64,000 bases of DNA from contig NZ_FREX01000001.1 of the NCBI RefSeq assembly GCF_900143565.1, positions 1,209,069 through 1,273,068 on the forward strand. The letters run 5' to 3'. The stretch is from Pseudovibrio sp. Alg231-02. Its GTDB lineage: Bacteria; Pseudomonadota; Alphaproteobacteria; Rhizobiales; Stappiaceae. Both the position numbers and the translations under genes were made by a program. This document shows, in pieces, positions 26,625 to 35,636 of this stretch. Below the pieces are notes generated by a model. It was not told the DNA's origin. It saw only the letters and a list, made by a program, of their open reading frames with translations, and ran no database searches. Numbering within the stretch: position 1 is the first letter of the stretch; every line of letters starts with the position of its first letter.

Positions 26625-27805
26625 TGTATTGATTCCATCTTTTTTGTTGTTGCTGCGGTTTCCCGCAGGTTGAAACTGTCGAATTTCTGCCAATAGGACG
26701 TCAGGTCCACGACCTGACCGGTTGTGCGCGCCTGATCAAGAGCCAGTGCGGCGACGCCTGCTTCCAGCGCATCCACGACGGAAACTGGCAGGCTGTCCAT
26801 TTCACCGCGCAGATAGGCGCAAAGGTCCTGACACATCATGTCATCAGCGCCGTAGTGTGCGCCGGGGCGGTCGATGGACTTGTTGTAATCTTCATCCACC
26901 AATGTGCCGCGGGTGTGGGCATCAGTCACTTTCAGATAACCGCGCACAAAGTCACCTTCTGCCATGCCTTTGGTACCAATCACGCAGAACCGGCGGTGTT
27001 CGTCCGGTACGTTGATGTTGGTGTGGAAGGCCATGGTGGCCCCACTCTCGTATTCGAGGATCGCGGTCTGGTGATCGACGATATCGCCATCAGAGAGGAA
27101 CGGGTCTTCCGCAGCTTCCCAGATGGACTCTTTAACATGATACACTTGCGTATCTGTTTCTTTTGCTGGTGCATTGCTCGGGACAAAGGATTTTCTACCG
27201 CCAAAGCTGGCAACGCGGGATGGGCGCGAGCCGGTCACCATGTTGTAGATATCAAGATCGTGGCAGCATTTTTCCAGCATGAAGCCGCCGGAATATTTCT
27301 CATGGCGGCGCCAGTCACGCATGAAGAAGGCTCCATGATACGGCGCAATATGCTCGTTGGCCTCAATGGAAACCACATCACCGATCTGCCCAGCCGCCTG
27401 CGCATCCCGCAGATCTCTTGCATGCTGGGCATAGCGAAGAACCAGACCGATAAGCACCTGATCTGCACCGTGTTTGGAAAGCAGCTCTGCCAGTTCCATG
27501 GTCTCGCTCATGGAGATCACGACAGGCTTTTCTGCAAACATGCGGATACCAGCTTCCAGACCCAGACGGATGTGCTCCAGATGCATGTGGTTGGGAGAGC
27601 TGACGAACAACAGATCCGCCTTTTCACCAGCCAGCATCTCTTCCAGCGTGTCGTAGGGTTTGATGGCCTCGTGGTTTCTGAGGCGTTCAATCTGGTGCGG
27701 TTTGGGGTCTACATAGGCCACCACTTCCGCTTCGCTCATGTGAGCCTGCAGTCTTTCCAGAACACTGACAGCTCGCAAACCCAAACCAACAACGATGATA
27801 CGCAT
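26621..27805 (-). CDS. Gfo/Idh/MocA-family oxidoreductase
   Basis: 394 aa. The N-terminal Rossmann motif is IVVGLGLRAVSVLE, and FAEKPVV (the EKP motif) is near residue 93. A C-terminal alpha/beta domain follows. These NAD(P)-dependent enzymes oxidise or epimerise sugars and sugar derivatives; the substrate is unknown. It lies between the ABC ATPase and the SIS gene, so it acts on the imported amino sugar or a modified form of it. Confidence 0.88.
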   Translation of the reverse strand: MRIIVVGLGLRAVSVLERLQAHMSEAEVVAYVDPKPHQIERLRNHEAIKPYDTLEEMLAGEKADLLFVSSPNHMHLEHIRLGLEAGIRMFAEKPVVISMSETMELAELLSKHGADQVLIGLVLRYAQHARDLRDAQAAGQIGDVVSIEANEHIAPYHGAFFMRDWRRHEKYSGGFMLEKCCHDLDIYNMVTGSRPSRVASFGGRKSFVPSNAPAKETDTQVYHVKESIWEAAEDPFLSDGDIVDHQTAILEYESGATMAFHTNINVPDEHRRFCVIGTKGMAEGDFVRGYLKVTDAHTRGTLVDEDYNKSIDRPGAHYGADDMMCQDLCAYLRGEMDSLPVSVVDALEAGVAALALDQARTTGQVVDLTSYWQKFDSFNLRETAATTKKMESIQ

Positions 27806-27814
27806 GTGTTTCTC

Positions 27815-28915
27815 CTATGCCAGTTCCAGAGCACCAAGGCGTTGCAGTGCAACTCCTCTTTCGTCAAAGACGTAGGCATCCTCCGGCTTGATACTTAGTT
27901 TTATGGTTGTGCCTTCCGGAATCTCAGCCATGCCAGGCAAGGATGCACAAAACGCGCCGTCCCCTTCAACTTTACCGTAAGCGATGGAATGGGCTCCCAG
28001 ACGCTCCAGCACTTCTACATGCATGGAAACTGGTCCATTCTCATCGAGCTGCATATGCTCAGGGCGGATGCCGATATCCACGTTGTCACCGGCCTTCACG
28101 CCCTCAGACGCCACTGGCATGCTCATGACACCACCATTGGCGAGCTTCACGTGCAGCATGCGGTCTTCAACGCGGCTGACGATGGCAGGCAGGAAGTTCA
28201 TTTTTGGATGGCCGATGAAGCCAGCCACGAATTTGTTGCGCGGGCGCAGGTACAGGTCCATCGGGGTGCCGCACTGCTCCACCACACCGCCGTTGAGCAC
28301 CACAATGCGGTCGGCCATGGTCATGGCTTCCACCTGATCATGGGTGACGTAAATCATTGTGGTATCGAGGCTTTTATGGAGCTTGGAGAGTTCCACACGC
28401 ATGTCCCCGCGCAGCGCTGCATCAAGGTTTGAGAGCGGCTCGTCAAACAGGAACACTTTTGGATTGCGAACAATGGAGCGGCCAATGGCAACACGCTGGC
28501 GCTGACCACCGGAGAGCTGTCCCGGCTTGTGGTTCAGGCGCTCTTCCAGTTGCAGAATAGCAGCGGCCTTGTTGACGCGGTCCTTGATCTCCTCTTCCGG
28601 GCGTTTTGCAACGCGCAGCGGAAAGGCGATGTTTTCAAAAACTGAGAGGTGAGGATAGAGCGCGTAGCTTTGGAACACCATGGAGATGCCACGGTCAATA
28701 GGGTGGTCATCGGAAACGTCTTTGCCATCAATGATGATGGAGCCTTCGGAGGCTATTTCCAAACCTGCCACGATCCGCAGGAGCGTTGTTTTTCCGCAGC
28801 CAGAAGGGCCAACGAAGACGACGAATTCCTTATCCTCAATGGACAGGTTGACGTCTTTCAACACGGTTGTTGGTCCAAATGATTTTTCGATGTTTTGTAG
28901 CTGGAGCGTGGCCAT
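27815..28915 (-). CDS. Sugar ABC transporter ATP-binding protein (UgpC/MalK type)
   Basis: 366 aa. Walker A GPSGCGKTT near residue 37, signature LSGGQRQR near 135, Walker B VFLFDEPLSNLDA near 155, switch His in VTHDQVEAM. Residues ~235-366 are the MalK-type regulatory OB domain. It energises the two permeases encoded upstream. The ATPase is separated from the permeases by the binding-protein gene. Confidence 0.95.
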   Translation of the reverse strand: MATLQLQNIEKSFGPTTVLKDVNLSIEDKEFVVFVGPSGCGKTTLLRIVAGLEIASEGSIIIDGKDVSDDHPIDRGISMVFQSYALYPHLSVFENIAFPLRVAKRPEEEIKDRVNKAAAILQLEERLNHKPGQLSGGQRQRVAIGRSIVRNPKVFLFDEPLSNLDAALRGDMRVELSKLHKSLDTTMIYVTHDQVEAMTMADRIVVLNGGVVEQCGTPMDLYLRPRNKFVAGFIGHPKMNFLPAIVSRVEDRMLHVKLANGGVMSMPVASEGVKAGDNVDIGIRPEHMQLDENGPVSMHVEVLERLGAHSIAYGKVEGDGAFCASLPGMAEIPEGTTIKLSIKPEDAYVFDERGVALQRLGALELA

Positions 28916-28944
28916 AATATTCGTCTTCTCGCACTAAGGAACGG

Positions 28945-28968
28945 GGAGAGGCTGTCGCCAGCCTCTCC
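28945..28968 (-). terminator. Strong hairpin after the binding-protein gene
   Basis: Perfect GGAGAGGCTG/CAGCCTCTCC stem with a 4-nt loop, beginning about 10 bases after the binding-protein stop and inside the operon. It probably protects the upstream mRNA or attenuates read-through so that the binding protein is made in excess. Confidence 0.7.
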
Positions 28969-28977
28969 GGGTTTTGC

Positions 28978-30198
28978 TTACTTGAACTCTTCGAGTTCTT
29001 CAGCGGCGATTGCCACCAGGTTTTCAGCGGTATCGTCTTTCAGGATGATGCCCTGAATCATGGAGTTGATGGTTGTCTGCATCGCTTTGTAATCAACAAA
29101 GAGAGGCTCCGGACCACCTGTTGGGATGGAGTCTACAAAGACTGCCCAGTATGGGTCATCCATGTAGTATGGCTTCTCATAGCCCAGCTCTTCGTATTTC
29201 AGGATTGGTGTCAGACCCCAACCGTCTGGTTTGTCCAGCGTGTACTGAGAGTCGCCTGTGGTCATCATGCGCGCAAATTCCATCGCCAGTTCTTCATGGC
29301 CAGAGCCTTTGAAGACAGCGAGGGAGTCGGTGATGAGAAGTGTACCACTGACACCACTTGGACCTGCTGGAATTGGAGCAGCCTTGGTGGTGATGCCTTC
29401 TTTATGCTGACCGCGTGCCCAAGGGCCGTCAATGTACATGCCAACTTTGTTGTCGTTGAACAGATCACGGACCTGCGTGCGCTCAAATGCGGTTGGACCT
29501 TCCTGAGCAACTTCCACCAGCTTGCCGTAGAACTTCAGAGTTTCCAGAGTGTTCTTGGAATCCAGAGTGATTTCGTTGGTGGATGGATCGATGACCTGAC
29601 CGCCGTTGGAATACAGGTAGTTCAGGAACTGGTGCATGGTGTTGTCGAAGTCTTTGCCCGTCAGACCGACACCTGCTTTACCAGTTTTATCCTTGATGGT
29701 CTTCGCAGCCGCATACATCTCGTCCCAGGTCTTTGGTGCTTCACACGCAAGACCGGCTTCCTCGAAGATGTCACAGTTGAGGAACAGACCCTTGGTGGAA
29801 AATGCACGCGGGAAGCCCCAGAACTTGTCGCGGTAACTCACGGTGTTCAGAACGCCCGGCTGATAGGCTTTCTGCTGATCTTCAGAGATCGTCACATCAA
29901 CAACGAGGTCGTTGTCTGCCAGCTGTTTTAACGTACGTGAGCCCATGTAGGACACAGATGGCGGGCTGCCTGCGGATGCAAGTTTCAAAGACTTATCCTG
30001 ACAGGTGCCCCATGGAAGGCTTTCCATGTTGACGGTGTTGCCGGGATGGGCGGCTTCAAATGCGGCAATAACCTTGCGATCTTCATCCAACCCGTTGTCC
30101 CCACAACGGATGAAATGTAGCTCAGCTGATTGTGCAGATGTTGCTGCCATCATTGCGCCTGCCCCTGCAGCCGCTGCAAATAGTAGTTTGGTTCTCAT
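28978..30198 (-). CDS. Sugar ABC transporter periplasmic binding protein
   Basis: 406 aa with a Sec signal peptide (residues ~1-25, MRTKLLFAAAAGAGAMMAAT then SAQSAE). The mature protein is an extracellular solute-binding family 1 type, with the motif GMYIDGPWARGQ near residue 255. In this operon it probably delivers an amino sugar or chitobiose-like oligosaccharide to the permeases. A strong hairpin follows its stop. Confidence 0.93.
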   Translation of the reverse strand: MRTKLLFAAAAGAGAMMAATSAQSAELHFIRCGDNGLDEDRKVIAAFEAAHPGNTVNMESLPWGTCQDKSLKLASAGSPPSVSYMGSRTLKQLADNDLVVDVTISEDQQKAYQPGVLNTVSYRDKFWGFPRAFSTKGLFLNCDIFEEAGLACEAPKTWDEMYAAAKTIKDKTGKAGVGLTGKDFDNTMHQFLNYLYSNGGQVIDPSTNEITLDSKNTLETLKFYGKLVEVAQEGPTAFERTQVRDLFNDNKVGMYIDGPWARGQHKEGITTKAAPIPAGPSGVSGTLLITDSLAVFKGSGHEELAMEFARMMTTGDSQYTLDKPDGWGLTPILKYEELGYEKPYYMDDPYWAVFVDSIPTGGPEPLFVDYKAMQTTINSMIQGIILKDDTAENLVAIAAEELEEFK

Positions 30199-30238
30199 GG
30201 TTTCTCCTCCCAGTAGTAACCATTGACACTTTTAAAAA

Positions 30239-31081
30239 TCACTCCTTGATTGCACCGGCTGTGAGGCCGGCCACCAAGTAGCGTTGTAAAAATAGGAAAA
30301 TTACGAGTACGGGCAGTATTCCAACTATGCTTGCTGCCATCATCTGGTTCCATTTGACTGACTGATAGCCGATGAACTCGAGGATGCCCGCTGGCAGAGG
30401 CATGAACTCCTTGACGCTGTTGAACGTGATCGCGAACAGGAACTGCTGTGCGTAGGCTGACAGGAACACAGCCACACCCACCACAATGAGACCGGGAACC
30501 GCCAAAGGCAGAACAACGCGGCGCAAGGTGTACAGACGGCTGGCGCCATCCATGAAGGCTGCGTCTTCCAGTTCTCGCGGGATTTTCTCCAGATAGGATT
30601 TCAGAAGCCAGATTCCCATTGGCACCAGAAACGCTGCACCGGGAACAATCATGGCGAAGTAGGTGTTCAGCAGGCCGTAGTTTCTCAGGAGCTTGTACAG
30701 CGGAATAAGCAGGACAGCACCGGAGAACATGTTAACCGCCAGAAAGATGCCGAGGCTGAGTGATTTGCCTTTGAAATCAAACCGGGCATAGGCATAAGCG
30801 GCGGGAATGACGAACGCCAAAGCCAGAGCTGTCACCGAGATAGAGATCAGCATGCTGTTTGCGATGTAACGCGGCAGCATTGGCACTGTCTCCCACATCT
30901 GGGAGTAGGCTTTGAACGAGAAGTCGTCTGACCAGAACTGGTAGGGCGAGCGGAACAGGTGTTCCAGTGGCCGCAGCGAGGTCATGAACATCTCAAAAAA
31001 CGGCAGCAGAATGAAGCCGAGGAATAGCACCACGCAGAAGTAGAGAAATACTTTATGTGGCAGCGAGTAACGATCCATCAT
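30239..31081 (-). CDS. Sugar ABC transporter permease (MalG type)
   Basis: 280 aa, six membrane helices. The coupling loop EAA motif reads ELEDAAFMDGASRLYTLRRV-like around residues 180-200 and ends in VVLPLAVPGL. It is the second permease; its start follows the first permease's stop almost directly. Confidence 0.94.
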   Translation of the reverse strand: MMDRYSLPHKVFLYFCVVLFLGFILLPFFEMFMTSLRPLEHLFRSPYQFWSDDFSFKAYSQMWETVPMLPRYIANSMLISISVTALALAFVIPAAYAYARFDFKGKSLSLGIFLAVNMFSGAVLLIPLYKLLRNYGLLNTYFAMIVPGAAFLVPMGIWLLKSYLEKIPRELEDAAFMDGASRLYTLRRVVLPLAVPGLIVVGVAVFLSAYAQQFLFAITFNSVKEFMPLPAGILEFIGYQSVKWNQMMAASIVGILPVLVIFLFLQRYLVAGLTAGAIKE

Positions 31082-31082
31082 T

Positions 31083-32048
31083 TTAGGCTGCCTCGAAACG
31101 TTTTTTGATCTGGTGAAGTGCGAACAGATAGACCAGTGAGAACACGCTAAGCAGTGTCACCACGATCACAGCACGGGCTGCCCCCTGCCCGAACTTGAAG
31201 TTTGCAATGGCCATCTTGTAGGTGTCGATGATCAGCGTTGTGGTTGCGTTGCGCGGGCCGCCTTCTGTCAAAATCCAGATGATCTCAAAGGAGTTGAAGG
31301 TCCAGATGATCGACAGGATCGACATGGTGATGATCACCGGCAGGATTTGCGGAATGGTGATGCGGCGGAAGCGGTACCAACGGGAGGCCCCGTCAACATA
31401 GGCAGCTTCATAAAGATCGCGCGGCACGCCTTGCATGGCTGCCAGCATGAAGATGGTCACCATAGGCAGACCGACCCAGACATCGGTGACAACGGCGGAG
31501 TAAAACGCGCTTTGTTTGTAGGCGAGGAACTCGAACGGACCATCCAGAATGCCTACGTATTGCAAGGCTCCCGAGATGATGCCGAAGTGGCCGTTGTAGA
31601 GCCACAACCAGCCGAAACAGCCAATCGCTACAGGCACAATCCACGGCGGCATGACCAGCATGCGGAACAGAGCCCGCCCCGGAATTGCCGCGTTGAGCAG
31701 CGTTGCGCCGATCAAACCGAAAATGATTTTGAATGAAACAGACAGGAACATCCAATAGAACGTTCTGGACACTGTCTGACCGAATTTGCGAGAGCTGAGC
31801 AGCTTCTCATAGTTGGCAGTGCCGATGTAGGCTTCGCCGCCAATGTTGGCGTTGGTGAAAGACAAACGGACTGTCTCTACCAGCGGCCAGGCCACGACTA
31901 ATACGAGATACAATGCTGCCGGAGCAATCAGTAGCCATGCAAAGGTTGCCTGTGAGCGCATGAGCCCTTGCAGCATCCCTTGTTTCTTTTGTGCCGAACC
32001 GCCGCGCTCGCCCTGATAAGGCAGCAGGTCCCCTGACGCATGTGTCAT
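31083..32048 (-). CDS. Sugar ABC transporter permease (MalF type)
   Basis: 321 aa, six membrane helices after a ~35-residue cytoplasmic N-terminus. The EAA coupling motif is LYEAAYVDGASRWYRFRRI, followed by TIPQILPVI. It is the first gene of the ten-gene amino-sugar operon. Its promoter lies in the 300-base region shared with the divergent GntR gene. Confidence 0.94.
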   Translation of the reverse strand: MTHASGDLLPYQGERGGSAQKKQGMLQGLMRSQATFAWLLIAPAALYLVLVVAWPLVETVRLSFTNANIGGEAYIGTANYEKLLSSRKFGQTVSRTFYWMFLSVSFKIIFGLIGATLLNAAIPGRALFRMLVMPPWIVPVAIGCFGWLWLYNGHFGIISGALQYVGILDGPFEFLAYKQSAFYSAVVTDVWVGLPMVTIFMLAAMQGVPRDLYEAAYVDGASRWYRFRRITIPQILPVIITMSILSIIWTFNSFEIIWILTEGGPRNATTTLIIDTYKMAIANFKFGQGAARAVIVVTLLSVFSLVYLFALHQIKKRFEAA

Positions 32049-32145
32049 GCGCTCTCCCCAATTCCCAAAGGTGATCGCTTGTCACTCGCCGCTTGCGTCT
32101 TGTTATCGCCAGGGAGACGAACCGCGTGTTTTTTGCGAGCACCAA

Positions 32146-32325
32146 AATAATACCAAAACAAATCCATTTGTCTACCATTTCAGTACCTCCTGTGAAATAT
32201 TTCTGTTTCAGACGAAAAAACTCCGATTTTTCAAGAAAATCGCAAGGGGATAAGCTTCATTTCTTTCATTGGTATGTCATCGGTATTGTTTTGCATTGGT
32301 ATCAAAAAGGTATTATAGATAATAC
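32146..32325. promoter_or_regulatory. Divergent control region with repeated GGTATT sites
   Basis: The gap between the permease and gntR genes carries ATTGGTAT at 32268-32275 and 32295-32302, CGGTATTG at 32281-32288, and an inverted AATAATACC at 32146-32154. A perfect palindrome GTATTAT-AG-ATAATAC lies at 32310-32325, 23 bases before the gntR ATG. Repeated half sites plus a palindrome are expected of a GntR/UTRA operator. ATTGGTATTAC also occurs at 35289-35299 upstream of the hexosaminidase, which would tie that gene to the same regulon. Binding is inferred. Confidence 0.6.
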
Positions 32326-32348
32326 GGATTCACATAAAGAAGAGCAGA

Positions 32349-33116
32349 ATGAGCGCACAAGAAGATACCCATACCGATCTGTTCTCAACGACATCCTGGC
32401 AGCAGAGGAGTGGCGGTCCACGCTACTTGCAGCTTTACCGACACCTTGAATCTGCCATTAAAGATGGACGGTTAGCAGCAGCGACCACTCTGCCAGCAGA
32501 GCGTGAGCTGGCGACACTGACCGGGCTGTCCCGCGTGACGATTCGCAAAGCCATTTCGCAGCTGGTGGTGGATGGTCTGGTGATTCAGCGCCGGGGCTCA
32601 GGTTCTTATGTGGCTCCGCAGATGAAGCGCATGGAACAGTCCTTGTCTGCGCTTACCAGCTTTACCGAGGACATGCAGCGGCGCGGGAAGACATCCTCCT
32701 CCGAGACGCTGTCCTGTGGGATTTACCTTCCCTCACCTGAGGAAATTGTTGCGCTTGGGCTTGCGTCTGACGGTCAGGTTTCGCGGATTACCCGTCTGCG
32801 CCGTGCGGATGGTATTCCTCTGGCGATCGAGACCAGTTCGCTCTCAACCGAGTTCGTGCCTGATCCATCGCGGATTGAAACGTCTCTCTATGAGAAATTG
32901 TCTTTGAACGGTATGCGCCCTTCCCGTGCTATCCAGCGTATCTCCGCCTGCAAGCTGACAGAAGAGCAAGCTGACTTGCTGGAAGTTTGTGAAGGGGATG
33001 CAGCGCTTTACATTGACCGCACGGCTTATCTGGCGAGTGGCCGGGCGATCGAGTTGACCACAGGCGTTTATCGCGGTGATATCTATGATTTTGTTGCAGA
33101 ATTGCGCAACGTCTGA
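32349..33116 (+). CDS. GntR-family regulator with UTRA domain
   Basis: 255 aa. Residues ~23-90 are the GntR winged helix (LPAERELATLTGLSRVTIRKAI then GLVIQRRGSGSYV), and the rest is a UTRA effector domain as in NagR/DasR/HutC, which commonly bind sugar phosphates such as GlcNAc-6-P or GlcN-6-P. It is divergent from the amino-sugar operon and convergent with the hexosaminidase, and is likely to repress both and itself. Confidence 0.92.
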   Translation: MSAQEDTHTDLFSTTSWQQRSGGPRYLQLYRHLESAIKDGRLAAATTLPAERELATLTGLSRVTIRKAISQLVVDGLVIQRRGSGSYVAPQMKRMEQSLSALTSFTEDMQRRGKTSSSETLSCGIYLPSPEEIVALGLASDGQVSRITRLRRADGIPLAIETSSLSTEFVPDPSRIETSLYEKLSLNGMRPSRAIQRISACKLTEEQADLLEVCEGDAALYIDRTAYLASGRAIELTTGVYRGDIYDFVAELRNV

Positions 33117-33123
33117 GATGTCG

Positions 33124-33157
33124 AAAGCCCCGCATCATAGACCATAAGCGGGGCTTT
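33124..33157. terminator. Bidirectional terminator between gntR and hexosaminidase
   Basis: AAAGCCCCGC/GCGGGGCTTT inverted repeat with a 14-nt loop, T-rich on the plus side and A-rich on the other, lying between convergent genes. Confidence 0.88.
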
Positions 33158-33163
33158 TGCTGT

Positions 33164-35083
33164 TTAGTCCCTTACATCCTGACACCACCCGATGGCAGAG
33201 AACAGCTTGCTGTAGCACGCAGCCTTTTGCGTGATCTCATCTGCATCCGGTTTGTTGGCGCGGGTCGCCCAGCCGATTTCAGAAATACCCAGAATGCGCG
33301 GAGCCATCATGGTTTCCATGTTGGCGTCTCGCAGGACGACCTCTGACCACAGGCAACCCTGAGCGCCAATGATCTTGCCTTCCAGCTCGGGCTCATTTTC
33401 CGGCACCGGATCCCAGTTCACACTGTCTGCAAGGCTGGTGATGCCGGCCCAGTTGAGGCCGATCTCGTTGAAGTTGCCGGAGGGAGCGATGTCCCAATAG
33501 GCGTGCGCAGCTGGGGTCATCACCACCGAGTATCCTTTACGGGCAGCTTCCAGACCCGGTCCTTGCTGTGTCCACGAGAACAGGATGGCGTCGTTGTTGA
33601 TGCCTCCATTGGCACCTTTGGCCGCTTCTTCCCACGCTGCGGGGCGTACGCCCAGCGAACGTACATACGACGCCAGTTTGTCCATCATCCAGCCTTGCAC
33701 ATCATCCGCTGTTTTGAGACCCTGCTCAGTCTTCAACTGTTCGATGGCAGGAGACCTGGTCCATGCTGCTGGCGGGCGCTCATCACAACCAAGGTGCAAG
33801 TGAGCAAACGGGAAGATGCCGGAGATTTCCTTGGCCAGCGTTTCCATATAGGTCCACACTTCTGGCAGGGCGGGATTGATGGTGTTGTTCAGGTAGCCGT
33901 GGACGGAGACCTCACCGCTTTCATCCGCAGCATCGCGCAGTTCTGGGTGGATTTGAAGAACCGCCCAGGAGTGAGCGGGAACTTCGATTTCTGGCAGGAC
34001 TTCGATGTTCAATGCTTTGGCGTGGTCCACCAGTCGCTTGGCGAAGGTTTTGGAATAGGTGCCGCCTTGTGGTCCGTCTGCTGCACCGTAAATGCCCGGC
34101 ACGACGCGACCTTCACCGCGCATGCCTGACTTCTTCCAGAGTTCCGGATAACTCTCCACTTCCAGACGGAAGGCTTCATCATCGCAGAAATGCCAGTGGA
34201 AGCGGTTGAGTTTGAACAGGGCCAGCATATCGACAAGCCGAAGCAGTGTCTCCGGCTCGTAGTAGTGGCGTGCGCAATCCAGATGCTGGCCGCGCCATTC
34301 AAACCGTGGTGCATCGGAAATCTGGCCGCAAGGGATGGTTCCACCGTAGATCAGCTTGAGGTTGAGCAGTGTGATGGAACCGTAAAAAGCACCGGCTGCC
34401 GCTGACGCAGAGAGTGTGATGCCCTCTGGTGTGATTGCGAGTTCATAGGCATCCTGCGCCAGATCTTCGTTTTTGGCAAAGCGAAGCGCAACGCCATCCT
34501 CAGAGAGGAACGGGCCGATGTTGTTGCGCTCTGCAAGGGCTTCCACAGCGTCCGTGCTGTCGGCCTCGCCTTCTGCATCCCAAGAACGATCCAGCTTGTA
34601 ACCTGCGCTTACGTCCAGAGTATCACCGGAGGGCTGCCAGCTTTGCGGGGCTGGGACAAGCATCAGTTCGCTGGATGCAGGATCGGCCTGTTGTTCAGGC
34701 AGTTTGGTGGTGAAGGCCTGATCAATGCCACGCGGGGCGAGCTGGACTGGCGCAATGCTGCCATCCTCCATACGCAGATAAGCGCCTTTTGGCAGCCAGC
34801 TGCGGTTGGAGGGGTTCATGCTTCGCTTGTATTTGAGCGTGAACGCCAGAGCCTGCCCTGTTCCCAGTACATCTCTGTCAAAGCCAAGCTCTATGTAGCC
34901 CGCCGTCATTTTCTTGACAAAGGCGCCTTCAATCACCTCACAAGGCGCAAGCATGCTGAAGCATAAGGTGTAGTTGGAGATGGGTGCATCGCACTTGGCA
35001 GAGAGGATGCAGTTGATCTGCCGATCCTCCGTTCTCCATGTTTCCATTCTGATTGTAGTATCAGCACAGGCAGCAGCTTCCAT
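33164..35083 (-). CDS. Beta-N-acetylhexosaminidase, GH20
   Basis: 639 aa from the ATG at 35083, which has GAGGAG eight bases upstream (a GTG at 35089 is too close to it). A GH20 N-terminal domain is followed by the TIM barrel: FEWRGQHLDCARHY, LNRFHWHFCDDEAFR, VLPEIEVPAHSWA, and the catalytic Asp-Glu pair in LHLGCDERPPAAW. No signal peptide is seen, so it should act in the cytoplasm on imported chitobiose-like or GalNAc-containing oligosaccharides, feeding the adjacent operon. Confidence 0.93.
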   Translation of the reverse strand: MEAAACADTTIRMETWRTEDRQINCILSAKCDAPISNYTLCFSMLAPCEVIEGAFVKKMTAGYIELGFDRDVLGTGQALAFTLKYKRSMNPSNRSWLPKGAYLRMEDGSIAPVQLAPRGIDQAFTTKLPEQQADPASSELMLVPAPQSWQPSGDTLDVSAGYKLDRSWDAEGEADSTDAVEALAERNNIGPFLSEDGVALRFAKNEDLAQDAYELAITPEGITLSASAAAGAFYGSITLLNLKLIYGGTIPCGQISDAPRFEWRGQHLDCARHYYEPETLLRLVDMLALFKLNRFHWHFCDDEAFRLEVESYPELWKKSGMRGEGRVVPGIYGAADGPQGGTYSKTFAKRLVDHAKALNIEVLPEIEVPAHSWAVLQIHPELRDAADESGEVSVHGYLNNTINPALPEVWTYMETLAKEISGIFPFAHLHLGCDERPPAAWTRSPAIEQLKTEQGLKTADDVQGWMMDKLASYVRSLGVRPAAWEEAAKGANGGINNDAILFSWTQQGPGLEAARKGYSVVMTPAAHAYWDIAPSGNFNEIGLNWAGITSLADSVNWDPVPENEPELEGKIIGAQGCLWSEVVLRDANMETMMAPRILGISEIGWATRANKPDADEITQKAACYSKLFSAIGWCQDVRD

Positions 35084-35636
35084 GCCCACGACTCCTCACC
35101 AATTTCAGGATGTTGCAGCGAGCACACCAAAGGCAACGGGTTGCCTGAACGTATGCTCTAACTGCTTGAATTTGCGACTGTCCTTGTCAGAAAATCAGGT
35201 TTCATTTCCTGAAGAACACGCAGTAGCATAGCTTCTACTTGGCTGGGCCTGTCAACACCTTGGCAGACAAATAAATCCATAATTTTGAATTGGTATTACT
35301 TTCAAAGTTCGCGGGTAGTTACTTTATTTTGCACAGCTGAAACTTGCACAAACACTCATGGTGACAAATCAAATACAAACTTTTCAGGTTGCATAAGTCT
35401 TTGACTGCAATTCTGTTTTCCAACGCAGTCGCCTGCCTTGTTGCATCAATACCGGAGCAAGGCATGGTGGTTGTTAGAGCTTTCTGGCTGATAGGCGATC
35501 AGCCTGTAAAATTTAGGACCAGTTATTCAAGGTGGCGCTCCTCACATCGCGATTAAGACCTCATTTGCGGCTGGGTAACGTGTTGGGTTCTATACTTGCA
35601 GGAGCGTGTTGAGTTGTCTGCGAAAGGCCAAAGAGG
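35084..35636. other. Intergenic region between hexosaminidase and hydrolase
   Basis: About 550 bases with no convincing gene. It carries the divergent promoters and an ATTGGTATTAC element (35289-35299) matching the sites in front of the amino-sugar operon. Nothing else was recognised. Confidence 0.5.

Noticed and set aside
32093..32449. An open frame across the gntR control region
   Set aside because: It covers the operator area and enters gntR in another frame; no codon or motif support.
33503..34129. A 208-codon plus-strand open frame
   Set aside because: Antisense shadow of the GH20 gene, whose catalytic motifs are on the minus strand.
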